NCBI GenBank assembly: GCA_009741485.1
Contig: CM019216.1
Location: 51,041,792 to 51,105,791 of the forward strand
Reading direction: 5' to 3'
DNA: 64,000 nucleotides
From: Malurus cyaneus samueli
Taxonomy: Eukaryota > Chordata > Aves > Passeriformes > Maluridae
In this document: piece after piece, positions 11,421-24,814 of the stretch
Numbering within the stretch: the first letter of the stretch is position 1
How the letters are laid out: every line of letters starts with the position of its first letter
The notes under the pieces: generated by a model
The model's input: only the letters and a program-made list of their open reading frames with translations
Database searches by the model: none
Told to the model about the DNA's origin: nothing
Position numbers and translations under genes: made by a program

Positions 11421-13915
11421 GACATTACTTGAAGTTTTCAGGCACTGAACTGATTTAATATCTTGAGACAGGCTGTGATCTAATTGTTCTCTGCCTCCAT
11501 GTAAAAGGTACTTAATTTCTATGCATGGTCTTTATCCTGGAGCATAGGGTAACTTTGAATTTATGATGTGATAAGAGAAAGCAATTTTTGTGGTAAGCTG
11601 GGAGTGTGACAGACCTAATTTTGAATAAACCATTCTTATCAGATGGATCAGCTATTGCCTCTGCCCTGGGCTGACAACCAGGTCCTTTTGCTTTGAAGCC
11701 AATAATGTTTTAAAGCTTCTTTAACACCCAAAATGCCTAGATCCTTGCATAAACAAACCCACAAAGCTAGTTTGTGAAAAGTCAAATTCTCCATGGAGGT
11801 CTAAACGCTCTGAAGCTGAGAGACACATATGAAAGCTGCTTTGGAATCGCTAAACCCATTTAAATCCATTTAAAAGCCACACAATTAAATTTGCATGCAG
11901 CCAGCTACTGCTCTGTCTCTCCTGAGTCACAGTGGGTTTAGCAGGCTGGAGAAAATCAGGGCCACTTTTTCACCACCATGGTCCCGCTCGGTTTTCTTCC
12001 CCACTTTTACCCTGATGAGCTGTGGGGAAAAGGCACTGTTGTCAAATTGCCTTGGTGGGAAGATGATGGGGACAATTCAAAGGAAGCAAAGTGCAAACAG
12101 ACCCAAAGTGATCTAAGTCACCTCTCCCTGAAGGGATGAAGCACTGAGCAAGAGATGCCAAGGGCCAGGTGTCCCTCCCAGATGAGGGCACAGGGATGGA
12201 TGGGTGGTGGGTGCCTGGCACTTCAGGCAGTGCAGTGTTGATGGAATGAGAGTTTCTGGGGTAGGGTCAGCACGGACAAATGGAGAAGGCAGCAGGGAGT
12301 ACCTAAGAGCACAGTGTTGCTGGTGAGCAAAGCTGCTGGCCTGGGGACAGAAGAGGCCACATTTTAACAGAGCTCCCAAACACCTCCAGCAATCACCACT
12401 CCTCATTAAAAAGCTGCTGATGACAGAGGTGTCACTTGGCAGCTCCCTGTCTTATAAGACAGAGAGCAAACATTCTCTTTGCCATGCAGATTTAGGGTCC
12501 CACCTGTCCTTGGGTGCAGATGGCTGCTGTGGATTGATGAACTGCCAGGGGCTTGTCTGCCTGGGTTAGAAAAAGAACATCTTCCCGCAGCCACGCTGCA
12601 ATCCTGGGGTTGGTTAAACAGGAATTTCTGTCTGCTTTCAAATATGGGCCAGCGCCATGTGTAACGGCAGCTGTGTGTTCCCGAAACATTTCCATGCAAT
12701 TAGGTTGCAAGGAGACAAAAGCAGCCAGCCAGACTCGCTGCTCCCTTACTCTGCTCCAGCCTCAGGGACTCGCTGTGTGCTGACACCAGTCTCAGTGGAG
12801 ATGCTGCCTGTAAAGCTCTCAGCATTTTCTAACCCAGCCTTGCTTCCTAACTGCTGGAGCAGGAAAGGCATCCATGCCCCTATACCCTCACCCTTTTCCT
12901 GTTAGCTTCCACAGAAAGTTGATCAGGGGTCACTGAGCATGTTTGTGGGACTATTTTTTTTCCTAGTTATTATAAATGTATTCATAGTAGGTTATTCTAG
13001 GGTTCATTCAGGAAGAGAAAGTAAGACAAGACACAGTTTCAGTCAGAAAAGCACAAGTAAGAAAATCACAAGTGACAGTTTGCATTGTGAAAAACCTGCG
13101 AATTTTAAAAGCTATTTTCACAAGATCAAAATGTAACAAGATATCTTTTAGAGAAACAAAACTAAGCCTACCTTGACCTATCCCTGTGTGTGTCAGGAAG
13201 TGTTTTATGCTTTTATCCAAAGACATCAAAGTGCTCCCATCCTTCATATGATACAATGAACTCCCTTCCATCTCCCCTTTGCCCCCTGCATTGCAAATCC
13301 TGCTGCTCCAAGGAGGACCTGGCTGCTGAACATGCCTCGCTGGATGTATGCCTATCTTATCATCGTAGTGAAAGACGTGTGCCTATCTTTCAATCATTTA
13401 GATTAATGATTATGAATCCTTCAGCTGTTCAGAAATACTGTCAGAACAAGCAGCTGTGGCAGAGGAGAGCAAAGAAGGTGTGTGCTTGCACATGTATTTG
13501 CTCCATCGTTCCTTCAGATTCTCCAGGCATGAAATCATTACATCTCTAATTAAGTGGCAATTACAAAAGCAACACTCTGTATTAGTCCCTTTGGCACAAG
13601 AGATCTTTCTAGATGTTTTTGATCTCACCTTTCACAGATTCCACTGAAATTCAGGGTGAATTTCTGGAGTTTTTTCCCTCGACTTCAAAGGACTCAGAGT
13701 TAGCTCCAGCGGGGCAATGGCGGGATGAATTCTGCAGGCTGTGTTGAGAGGCTGAGTGTTTGACTGGTGAGAGATTGTAGCACTGCCACTGCGGATTCAA
13801 TTTGTGGAATATATTACAACAGTAGTGTGAAAGAATTACTCTTAGGTTTTGCAAATTGATACACTAGAGCTTTAAACTAGGATGGGGAGGGGCCAATTTA
13901 CACATCAAAACCCAA

Positions 13916-14010
13916 ACCGTGCCCTCGGATATGTTTGCCGAACTCCGTCAGAAGTTAATAAGGACCGTGAAATCAAAGAAGATACAATTTAACTTAACTA
14001 CTTAAATGGC
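13916..14010. other. CpG-retaining block, candidate regulatory element
   Basis: Five CpGs fall within about 50 bp (13918-13966) in a region otherwise nearly free of CpG. They are followed by AT-rich words such as GAAGTTAATAAGG. Methylated CpGs decay quickly in vertebrate neutral DNA, so a local cluster can mark constraint. No promoter elements or transcript signals are evident, and chance is possible. Confidence 0.2.
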
Positions 14011-15656
14011 TAATCCCTTTGACTGTGCCTATTTTACATTTTCCATAACCCAGTTTTTCAACTGAGTTTCTGAATGTTGAAGCTGAAGCATCTTCAGTAG
14101 AGGGGATGGTTTGAAAGCTTGTCCAGCAGAAGTCTCACAAAACAATAGAAATCAACAAATTAAATAATCCTTAAATTTCCAAGTTCTTCAGAGAAGAGAG
14201 CCTATCTGTCCAAAACCTCATTTCTTTTCCAGCTAAGCTGCTAGTTCAATAAAATGGTTAAGTCTGCCTACAATCTTTGTCTTAACAATATGCCTAATAG
14301 TAAACTATTTCTTTTTATAATATGACTCTAAGAAATTTTACTGATTGAAAGTCACCAGTTTTCTGTGGAGTGAAGTTCTCCCTCTGTATGTCACTACTTC
14401 CTCCTTTTTTGTATCAGTATTCTGACTGCAAACAGCAAACTCTCTGTTGTTAATTGACTGGGAAGATTTTTTAACATAAACACAGATATAAAATAAGCCT
14501 GATATTCTAATTCATCTTCTCATACCAGTAAAATAAGCAGTGGAAAAGGAGAGTAAAGTATTTCTTTTTCTTTTCAACCCACTCCATACAATGATGTGAC
14601 TTAGAGCCGGTCTCAGGTATTTCTAAACCCCTGTGTTTTTGTGGCAGGTCGTGCCCAGCTGTGAAACAGACAGAATGGGTTTCTCTTCTACAGAACTTTA
14701 ATTCCAGTGTAGGATTTTCTAAAGTGGTATAAAGTGACATAAAGTGAGAGTGCAGGAAGATGTCAGAGCATAAACACGGTGTTACTTTTCTCTGTCCCGC
14801 CTGGCTCTAGAAACAGGTATGTGCCACACTGGCACAAGCACCATGGAGGTTTCTCTAATGCTTGGAAGGACTAGAGTGGGGCAGAAACAAGATCACGATC
14901 TTGTTTAAAAGAATTTCCATTCTTTAAAAAATTTAAAAAGTCTGACCAAATATTTTTTTAAACAACTTTACTTTTGCTGTTGTTTTCTTTTAGATATTTT
15001 TACTGTGATGATAATGTACCACCTATTCCTTTCCTTCTGCCTTTCTCTGCCTTGGGTTTTTTTGGGAGTTTGAGAGGCTGCTGCTGCCACAGGTCTTTCA
15101 ATGAAAAGAGATGCAGAATGACTCTGAGGGCTTTGCACGTGGCAGAGGAAAGCAGGAGGAAACAAGCCTGGCATTCAAAGCCATGGCTGGAGCGGTGTAA
15201 ATAATTCTGTACTGTAACTATTCTGTGCTGTAACTAAACTATATATACTCCTACAGAGCTTGGATAAGCTTCCTGGCTGCCACACCTTCCCATCAGTGTC
15301 TCTGCAAGCTGCCTCTTGTCCTCTGCCAAGCTCTCATTACTGCCTCTTGGTTTCTCTTTCCCCTTGCACTCAAGCCCCACACTGTCACTGTCAACCCATG
15401 TCCTTTCACGCTGCAGCCATCTCTGCTTAGAAACTGAGGAATGCTGAGGATCAGAGGAAGGTTTGAGTACAGTCAGTACTCTGACTGATTTTGCCTCGCA
15501 CATAATTTTAAAGCCTTAAGATTAATTACTATGATGCAATTATGAGGTTAAATTTTTTTTTGGTGGGGGGTGGCATTCTTGGTGCCAAAAGAGAGAAATA
15601 AAATAAAAATTTTCAGCCTCTACTTCAAAAAAAATCCATCTTTTGTCATTCAGGGC

Positions 15657-15687
<31 letters not shown>

Positions 15688-15688
15688 A
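15657..15688. repeat. A-rich homopolymer tract
   Basis: About 31 A residues broken by one G. No recognisable retroposed gene or LINE body lies immediately upstream, so it is called as simple sequence. The 15550-15660 flank is also A/T-rich. Confidence 0.95.
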
Positions 15689-16752
15689 CCATGAGATTTC
15701 TGGATATTAAACTTGTTTCAAACTGAATACTTTATTACTGGGAACCAAGTAGCAGAGGAAGTGTGGGGGTCTTTTTTTTTGTTTTAAGGCAGGTCAGGCA
15801 TGAATTTCTCTTGTTGATGTGAGAAATCAAAGAGATTTACTATTCTAAAGTAGATCTGCAAATGTCTCAGGTGGGAAAAATACTTCTCTTATTCACAGAG
15901 ATCCATGGTAACCCTTATCTGAGTTTCAGAGGCAGCAATGGGCCCCACAATGGGTCTTGGCTACCCAGGGCCTGTTCCCATATGTGGATGTCCCCAAAGT
16001 CACTGTCTCACAGTGCAGCTCACCAGCTTAGCCCATGACCATGTAATCAACTCACAGTGATTTTCCTCTGTGCTAAGATAATAAAAAATGTTTGACTCCA
16101 TAAAGACCCCAAGTCTAAAGGTACACACAGCTAAAAGAGTTGGAGTAAGAGCAGATGGAATACCTAAGATTTATAATTCAACCTTCGACACTTAACAATA
16201 AAGCACTTCAGGAATCCCCTGAAGCCTGGTGCTGCTAGACTGTAGCCAAGCTGTGAACTGTCCTTACCAGCACTGATGGAAAATATGACTTTTTTTTGTC
16301 AAAACAAGTGAAAAATTCAGTCAGTTCCCATCTATTGATTAATTAGACTCAGTAAAGCTTCTGCTTCCACTCTAAGAAAAGACTGTTCCAGCTAAGACCA
16401 CTGATTTGCTATTGTCTTGCTAAAATACTAATTTACATTTACTTGATGTAATGTAATAATGCCCAGTATTGCATCTCAGTGAAGAGCCATGAAATATATA
16501 CACAGAACAATGGGAACAAAAGCTTATTCTCTCAGTCAAAAATGCTGTACAGGACATGTCTTATTAAAACGTCACACTGAGAAGCTGTCCTTTTTGTGGT
16601 GCTGCTAATTGACACCTCCTTTCTGGAAGCAGGATCACTGTCATCTTTCAGGGTTCACATCAGTATTTATTGCCATAGAGACCGTGAACAATGTCTCCTT
16701 GCAAATGTTTTGTGTAGTTTTACCTAACATCTACTTATTTTCTGGAGCTATT

Positions 16753-16895
16753 GAGTTATAGAATAATTTAAGGTGGAAGGAGTCCCTGGGGCAGCGTGAC
16801 TTAGATCATATTGTCCAGAGCCTTCTGTGATCCACTTGTGAATATCTTCAAGGATGAGGAGGCCACAACCCATCTCAGCAGGCTGATTATTTGAA
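16753..16895 (-). mobile_element. Diverged CR1 LINE 3' fragment
   Basis: Starts with GAGTTATAGAATAATTTAAG, a diverged reverse complement of the CR1 end. It continues with GGTGGAAGGAGTCCCTGGG, TTAGATCATATTGTCCAGAGCC, and GAATATCTTCAAGGATGAGG followed by CCACAACCCATCT. This landmark order belongs to a different CR1 subfamily from the copies at 6.66, 9.04 and 44.4 kb. It is short, 5'-truncated and noticeably decayed, so probably older. Confidence 0.75.
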
Positions 16896-17180
16896 TCTAA
16901 AGAGGACTAGGCAAAATTTTGTGTTGTCGTTCATCGTTTGCCCTCAGCTGCACTCTTCCTGCTTCTGTGGCTTTATCCATGTGCAGCATTAAATTAAAAT
17001 GCCTTACCTCTCCTGTCTTGTCATCCAGGGCTTGGATGGGCCACTGTACAATGCTGACATCCCAGAGCTTATTCCATGTTCTCTGTCCTTTTCCTCAGTT
17101 GGATGGTACCCAAGTGCTGTCGGATGCAGCGGTGCTGAGGCACTGGGCAGCACCTGGGAGCAGCTCAGCACACAGACCTG

Positions 17181-17186
17181 GCCCTA

Positions 17187-17223
<37 letters not shown>

Positions 17224-17297
17224 CCCTCTCCCTGTCCCTGTACTTGTCCCTGTCCCTGTCCCTGCCCCTGTCCCTGTCCCTGTCCCTGCCCCTCTCC
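17181..17297. repeat. (CTGTCC)n hexanucleotide minisatellite
   Basis: About 19 consecutive 6-bp units, mostly CTGTCC with interspersed CTGCCC, CTCTCC and one CTGTAC/TTGTCC variant. Because the period is a multiple of three, the array is stop-free: plus-strand frames read as Val-Pro or Cys-Pro dipeptides and the minus strand as Gly-Thr. This explains the 177-, 107- and 69-codon frames over this interval, which should not be taken as genes. The unit variants form a sub-pattern suggesting a higher-order duplication of a block of several hexamers. Confidence 0.97.
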
Positions 17298-20200
17298 TCC
17301 TCACGTTCCTGGGCTCACCTGAGCCACTTCAGCTAGCACATTCAACACAAAGGGAGACTGAAAGTGGACTGTGGTGGTTTTATCCAGGCCATGAGGAAAA
17401 TGATGTAGTTTTTGATTTCTTAATGTCAGAATCTACCCCTCAGCCTTGCTGAGCTGCAGGCTGCAGATCTGAGATGCCCATGGCACTCCAGACAGGAGGA
17501 AAAACTCCTCCTCAGAAACACTATAAACACTAGGATGATTGCTGTCAACATTTGACAGCTGCACAAAATAAATCTATTGTTGCTACAAAATATTTGCTTC
17601 CTGAGTAAAGTGGCAGTAGATATAAGGAATCCCACTGAGCTTTAGTAATCCCATGGCTCTGAAAAGCCACCTGGATCTCGTGATTAAAATACTGATGAGC
17701 TTGGTGAATTAATGCAGTGATGGGGCAGCATTGCCTTTCAACATTTAGCTTGACTGCTGCGTCTGGTGCATTTACAGTGGGTTAATCCCCAGATTTACAA
17801 ATGAAACTGAATTCCCTGGGGCACTGCATGTGATTTTTTTTTTTTTTAATGGGAGATGCTGAATTGATGAAAACAAGCAGCTGTATCTATAGGCTGGGGA
17901 GGCCACGATGTTTTTATTTATTCTTTAGGTGTGAGCAGCTTGCAGGGAGCGTGGCCAGCTGGGTCCTTGTTAACCAGCATCCCTCACTATGTGCCATAAA
18001 TGCAGCAGTGGAAGAAACCTTCTTACATTCAGAACAAATCCCCAGCACTCTGCAGCCTGTGTTGGTATATCTGGTACCACAGAGCTGGCTTCCCGGGGGA
18101 GAGCTGGACCTCTTCCAAGAAAGGCTTTAATAACATGGGAAATGGAAGGAAGGATAAGAAACACAACAATGCTGAGAGCAGACCGTAGAAGATGGATCAT
18201 CAGAACAGTATAAATTCTGCTGGCACCATGGATGTTAATGACTCATCAGGCCCTTTTCTTCCTCCAGGCCCAGTTTGAGTAGAATATTGATTGCTTTACA
18301 GTAAGTTCTTGTTTACTGCAGCTAGATTTAAACACAGAGCTGTATGATAATGTGGAAGTAGAATTAGAGATTTTCTAGAAAAAACTCAATGCATTTTCCT
18401 TAGGCTCCAGTTCCACACTGTTCACCCTTAAACTGCATTTTTAAGGCATAGGCCAGAGCAAAGAAGAGAAGAAAAATCCCAAAAGTGGTCAGAAAAATCA
18501 CTGACATTTCTGGTGCCTTTGTCCCCATGTGCTGTCACCAGAAAAAAAGCCCCATTACTTTAAAAGACCCAGGAACTGGTGCTGTGACTACAGAGCAGGA
18601 CTGCAGAGCTGGCATTGTGTCACACACGTCAGATGGCTGAAAATGCATCAGGCTGAGTGTCTGGCAGCACGTGGCAGTTGTCAAAACCAGGATGCTGTTT
18701 GTGTGCCTACAAGCTGTCTCCTCCATTTGCCTTTTTGACTTCTGGAGGGGTGAGCAGAAACTGGAGCGCAGAGCAGGGGACTCGAGGCAATGGCTCTTTG
18801 ATTCCCCCACTTTCCCTCTTTATGGGCAGCGAGGTAGTGCTGCAAGAACTGAGGCAAATGAAGAATTTGTGCATTTCTGGATGCAAAGTGCCACTGAGAA
18901 CACATCTCCTGGCAGTATTTGCAGCCAGTGCTCATCCTTTTTTCCTGATGACAGGCCTCTGCATAATGGAATAGTCCCAAAAGATCCTTGATAGCAGAAC
19001 ATACTCTACTGTGTACTGCCTGACTGGCTGGTGCAGGCACATTCTGTGCACCTGAGAAATGACACACCATTAGTTTGTTATTTCACTTTTCTCCCTCCTG
19101 AATTTTCAGTGGACTCAGGGCGCTTCAGGTCACACAAACAAGAAGTTATGCTTCGCATCAGGAATATCTGAACCTCAACTTCCAACAGAACACATGGATG
19201 GGCTAATAAAAAAATGAAAAGAAAAGTCTTTAGAAAGGGCAATAAACTGCTTTTATGTAGGAAGTAGTAGAATTTTAACCATAATTATTTTTTTCACCAT
19301 GAATTATTAACATATGCCATAAAAATGCTATAAACAGAGGGCAATCAGGACATTCTGAGAGAATCTCAGAGTTTGATATTTTCACCTAAAGCATACCCTC
19401 TTTAATGATACAGCTATTAAAATAAAGGCATCCATAATAGCTGTCAAACATAAGGAACGTTAGTCTCTTATGGCTACTTTAAAATCCAAAGAGAATTAAT
19501 CTTGCCTGTTCCTTATGTAATAATGACAAAGTTTATCATTTTACCATTATGATAAAAAAATGAAGGTGATTACCTAGAAAAGTATTCAGAAAAACTGGTG
19601 CATTACCTAAATGTCCTCTTCTGAAACAACTTTTCTAAGATACTAAATGACTACAGCTCTACCAAAGACAAACATTTTTTCTTTTTACAAATTTAACTCC
19701 TGTCATAAATACTTCACAAGAAGGAAAAATGAAACAGCCTTTCCTGGAAAATTGTTTCAAGGCATGTTTTCTGAACCTTAGCATCAACAGCAGCAGTCTT
19801 GCTTTGCCTTGTTGTTTTCTGAGAGGCTGACCAACACAGCCATTAGCGTTCCCTTGGTGCAGAACTTGTTTTAAAGAGGTCATATAAAGAGGACTTAGGT
19901 GTTCTGCTGTGTTTCCAGATTTGCCTGACTCCAGGGCAAAACATAAATAACTCAAACACTAACCTGGAATAATTAAGGAGGGAGCTAGCTCTTGCTCCAA
20001 CAGAAGAAGGATTCTGATTCCCACAGGTAGCGCAAGGAATATTCCCCTGGCCAGCCCCACCCAGGAGCAATCTGGCTTCCCAGTGCTGCAGCCTTCTGAA
20101 TTCCCAGGTAAAAGAAATTCTAACCTGTCCTGGGTAACACACTAAGGAAGTGCAAGAAAAGAAAAAAACGAAAACCTTGACTAATACTTTCAGTTCCTTT

Positions 20201-21875
20201 CCTTCTCTGGACTGCAGTTTATATAAATGCCAGCAATGACTTTCATTCCTGAGGCTATTGATTTTCCAGCACCCTGCCCTTACGTCCATCCAGGCAGAGA
20301 ATTACACTTGAGAAAAGAGAGAAAAGATTGGCTGTAATTGAAGGCAGCCACTTTCATAACCTCTCAGTTGCTACAGACCAGAGTAAACATTCTCGGTTAG
20401 TTATTGGATTTTAGAGGACATCAGCAGCTATGAGAATTGCAGGTGTGGATATTTGGTGAGGCCATTAGTCCTCTTTCCCCGTGGGGATCAACCCTAAGTT
20501 TGTGATCAGCTTGCAGAACCATCCCTGAGGTCTATCCCAGCACTCAGACTGCAAAAGGTGAGAAAAGGCTTTTGACATGAGTTGTGCCAGCCTTCTTCCT
20601 AGCTCAGCCTCCTGCAGAGTGAGGTCTCTAGTGGGAAGATTCAAACACCAAATAAAACCCTAGCCCTCATCTAAATGACAGTCCACAAACCCACTCAATG
20701 GTGCTGGACAAAAATTCTCTGTGATCACCATTAGCCACAGTCCTGATGGTGGTCAAATCCTACAATATGCATGACAAATTTCTGGGCTTTGGGAGAATTT
20801 TTTTGTAGATCACAGACCCTGTAACCTGGCACAAAATCTCCTGAGAAAGAAATCAAAAGCCCTTGCCCCTGAAGATAACCAGCTGCTTCTCACTGGATTC
20901 TCAAACCGTGGCACAGGGCAGAGCCAAACTCCTTTAGCGTCTGAATAGGGAATAACCATAGCTTGATCTCCCATGAGGCCTACATAAAAACACCCCTAAA
21001 AGCAAAGAAAAGGGTGAATGAAGCTGCAAGTTCTGCCCAGGCTGTCACTGAGGTTCTGTTTGGTCCTAGGGTTGGGGCTGAAGGTGGAAGAATGGCAGAA
21101 GGCTGCAAAGTGATGTGGGAAGAAAGCTGGGGTTGGTGACAGCAAAGGCTTTGCCCACTGTGAAAGACAGGACCTGGTTCCTGAACTTTGGAAGATGGTC
21201 AGACCAATTTCCTGTTAGGTCTGGAGAGGCTGGAGAAGGGATATGAACATATTAGCCTAGGCTTTTCTATTGCTTGGGTGTGTGAAAGGTGTGCATATTG
21301 TGGTGGAGCTGTGACTAGCAGTGGCATTAGGCCTAGAGTAGAACAAAGAAATATTTCCAGAAGAGAAATGGGGTTGGCTTCTTCTACAGGAGAAAGTAAA
21401 TCATGAAGAGGTTTGGCAATTTTGTAACCAAAGTTTATTGCCTGAACAGTAGTAGTACAAAGATTCAAAAGACTTTACCTTAATATTTTTGCTCTGTTCT
21501 GACTCCAGTGCTTTAGAATAATTTGAACAGATGTGTATACCAAGCAGAAAAATAACACATCTGTGTGCTGTGCAGGCTGAACAAGACATGGATGTAATTA
21601 AAACTCAGCACCTGCTGCTTAAGTGATTGTGTTAAGCTGATACAAGCAACATCAGAGTGCTTCACAGAGGTGCCCAGGGCACAGAATTTCAAAGGTGATG
21701 GCTCTCAAAGCAAGGTCTGCGCACATCAAGGCTGCACTATACAAACCATGGGGCAGAAAGAAATATTTTTTGTGCATGGATCAATTAAGTTTAAAAACAA
21801 AATAAACTTTTTTTTTAACCTTTATTTATTCCTATTTTTATTTTTATTGTTGTGATTTCAGTACAGTTCTACATT

Positions 21876-21909
21876 TATTTATACATACATAAATATGTAT
21901 GTATAAATA
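21876..21909. repeat. Perfect 16-bp inverted repeat (AT-rich palindrome)
   Basis: The arm TATTTATACATACATA at 21876-21891 is followed by a 2-bp AA spacer and its exact reverse complement at 21894-21909. Such a sequence can extrude as a hairpin or cruciform. It may simply be a TA/CA-type microsatellite relic. Its right arm overlaps the first copy of the adjacent 22-bp duplication, which may be a consequence of hairpin-induced replication slippage. Confidence 0.95.
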
Positions 21910-21946
21910 GATATTGGGGGGCACATAAATAGATATTGAGGGGCAA
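21903..21946. repeat. 22-bp tandem duplication, two copies
   Basis: The unit starts ATAAATAGATATTG and continues with a G-run and GCA. Copies are 21903-21924 and 21925-21946, differing at two positions. It directly abuts and overlaps the palindrome, so the two structures probably share a mutational origin. Confidence 0.9.
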
Positions 21947-24772
21947 TGCTCGAAATTCTTTTACTGCCCAAGCAAAAGACTTTTGGCATCACTGGTTTAA
22001 TTTCCCACCAACAAATGCCAGGGGAGGGAGGGCCTAAAATCCTGGTTCTTGCTTAATATTAGCCATGCACCAGGACCTTACACCAGACAGAAGTCCATGT
22101 CTTTATCTGGATCCCAGCTTGCTGCTCTGGCTACAGATACCCCTCTGCCTCTTGTCAAATGGCCTCTGCTTCATTGCATGGGAAATTTACAAAATGCTTA
22201 AATAGACAACATGATTTCCTGGTCCCTTTAGTTTCCCAGTGTTGCTTCCCTGCTTTGTGGTGCAGCCACAGGTGGGATCTCCTGCTGGCTGCTCTGCTTT
22301 CTCACTCACATTAACTGCCCTGACACCAAACACAAAACGTGATGGCACAGCCAGCATCTGTTATTTTGCAACAAAGATTATAGAAATAGATGTGTGACCT
22401 GCTGCTGACAAATTCATGATATCCATAACTGTTTTTGTACTGGGCCACCATTTCCATGATTTACACCTTCTGAAAGCTCTGCACCAAGGGCTGAAGAGAC
22501 CAAAGGGACTTTCTGCCTTTATGAGAGGAACACAGGAAAGACAATGACAAAAAACACATGTGAAAACTTAAAACACATTTCAGAAAAATTATATCTAACG
22601 CTGGAGATTAAAAATTGACAAATGTATCACAGAGAGGAGCAGAGCTGTTTTCTGTGGTGGATGGTTTTATACTGACTGCAGCCACTGGAGCTGCAGCAGG
22701 AAAAGCCCAGCTGGGACCAGTGAGCCATGGTCAGAGCCTCTGCAAATCCACAGAGGCAGTGCAAAAACAATCAACTTGTTTTTTTACTGATGGCCATGGC
22801 CATAGGGCTGCATAATGAAGTGTTTCTTGCAGCTTTGCAGCATTTTGTCTTGCCAGCCCTTTCACTATTGTTAGCAATTTCTCCATCTTTTCCTACAGAG
22901 ATGTTAAGGGGATTAAACCAGTTGTCTGTGGTGTGTCAGTCTGTGTCAGTAATTCCCTACAATTGAGAAAAACAATCTTCAGACTTCTCTTTTTCCTCTT
23001 CCGTGCACATCAGCCCAATATCTGAGTCTCTGTGAAATACATCTTACTCTGGTTTTGATGGAAACTCTTTTCTTTTCCTCTCTTCAACCGGAACAAAATG
23101 CAAGCACAGTTCCAGCAACTTCAGTGAAATGAAGCCAGCTATGACTAGTTCATGAGCTAGCTATGCATTTTTGTACTTCACAATGCATTCCTCATCTCAA
23201 AACTGCTGCTGCCGTGCAAGCATCTCATTTATAATTTTGTTATTAGATGATTCTCCACAGGGAATTCCTCTCATTTCACCTTTTCCAGCAGATGAAATGC
23301 AGACAAACTGCAATACCTGATTTATAAATTTTATTCTCTCTATGGAGCCAGAAAACAGTAGTCACACATATGAATCTCAAGATGATTCCTGTCTAGAAAA
23401 ATTAAATTAGAGCTTTTCAGTTGAAGGAGAAGATGCTTACAGTACAGAAATAGATTGTTTCTAGTCAGCGGGATTAAAGGAAAGAAAAACTCAGCAAGAA
23501 TGAAGTTGCATTGCAGAGTTATCTCTATCTAGGCAGCAGACTGTAATTTCCATAAACTAAAGAGAAAATTCTCTTCTCATCACTGCTTTTCAGGTCAAAG
23601 CCCCATTTTTAAATTCCCTTATCTTCTCTTTCTTTTCCCTAATTTCCTCACTGTCTTCTCTTCTGTGCTTTATTTGGGAATCAAGGACCAGTAAAGTGTA
23701 GAAAAACAGAGTCAGTCATTTTATGGTACATTTAGTTGTTTATTTAATAGCATATTTTGCAAGTGCAAACTTAACAGAGAGGGGGAAATGCCCTTTAACA
23801 ATAATGCCGGTTGCAAGCCATGCTCTGAAAGGGTGTTATTTTCTCTTGGTCACTTAAAATCAATATGTGAGCTGTTTTTTACTTAACTGGTTTTCCTGTA
23901 AACCTCAGTAACTTCTCCTTACTCTCTTTAGACCCTCCCTTGACCCAGCCCTTCCTCTGCCCAGACAGCAGCTGAAAATTAACCTGTCAGTGGCAGCTGC
24001 AAAAATAAAGATCAGCTCTGAGCCAGACAAAAGCCAGATAAACTGTGGGATCCAGCTCATTGCACAGCCGTGTGAGCACTGGTACCAGTTTGAGGGACAC
24101 CACAACAACATGGGCCAGTGGCAGGCTGAAAGGTGACTGAGAGAAGATGAAACCACCTCTTTTGTCGCTAGCCCACTCTTAAATCAGCTTTTCAGGATGG
24201 CAGAGCAGAACCCTGAGCCAAGCAGTGGGAGTGCAGTCACGGAGCTCCCAAAGCCATAGCTTGTACTGGGTTGTTTTCTACAGTGTGTTGTAATAGGTGT
24301 CTGAGCTATCCCAGGCAGTCACCTGTCCTGAACATAGTAAGAGAAGAAGCCACCATTGATGAAATGCTGAAATTGTAAAAAAAGTGCCATTGCTGTCTCT
24401 AGTCTTTGATCCAAAATCTCAAGGTGAGAAAAATTAAAAATAAGGAGTAAAATCCCAGACCTCTTCAGCCTTTGGAGGTACCAAGGCAGAGTCAGGTTTA
24501 CACTCCTGAAGGAGTGGTATGAACATGGACAAGGTAAGGTATGAAACTCATGGCTTTTCAAAAATCTACTAAGATTAACCAGAATCTGTAGAAGATGGAT
24601 TTTTTTTTTCCCCTGGAGTCTCAGGTATGTGTGTGGACAAATATCAAAAGATACAAATATCAACTGCTACATATACACATCTCCATGCAGATAACAAGCT
24701 TGGAGAAATATATGTGAACAGTGCATAAATACTTGCATGGAAGTTTTTTTAAATTCTTGCTTAGTAATAAAT

Positions 24773-24814
24773 CTATTTATTCACATTCACATTCTATTTA
24801 TTCACATTTATATC
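24773..24814. repeat. 21-bp tandem duplication, diverged
   Basis: CTATTTATTCACATT recurs 21 bp later (24773 and 24794). The last six bases of the two units differ, and a shorter TTCACATTCACATT repeat is nested inside the first copy. It looks like ordinary slippage in AT-rich DNA. Confidence 0.85.

Larger units (their letters stand above)
9381..16752. other. Long unique non-coding stretch
   Basis: No gene or clear mobile element is recognised. It contains an AT dinucleotide-rich patch near 9463-9490, A-runs at 15657-15688, and two blocks that look unusual for their surroundings (10960-11420 and 13916-14010), listed separately. The 163-codon minus-strand frame at 10934-11425 has a hydrophobic N-terminus but no recognisable family. 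Confidence 0.55.

Noticed and set aside
16919..17452. 177-codon frame with Val-Pro repeats
   Set aside because: The repetitive part is the translated (CTGTCC)n array, whose period is a multiple of three and therefore stop-free in every frame; not evidence of a protein.
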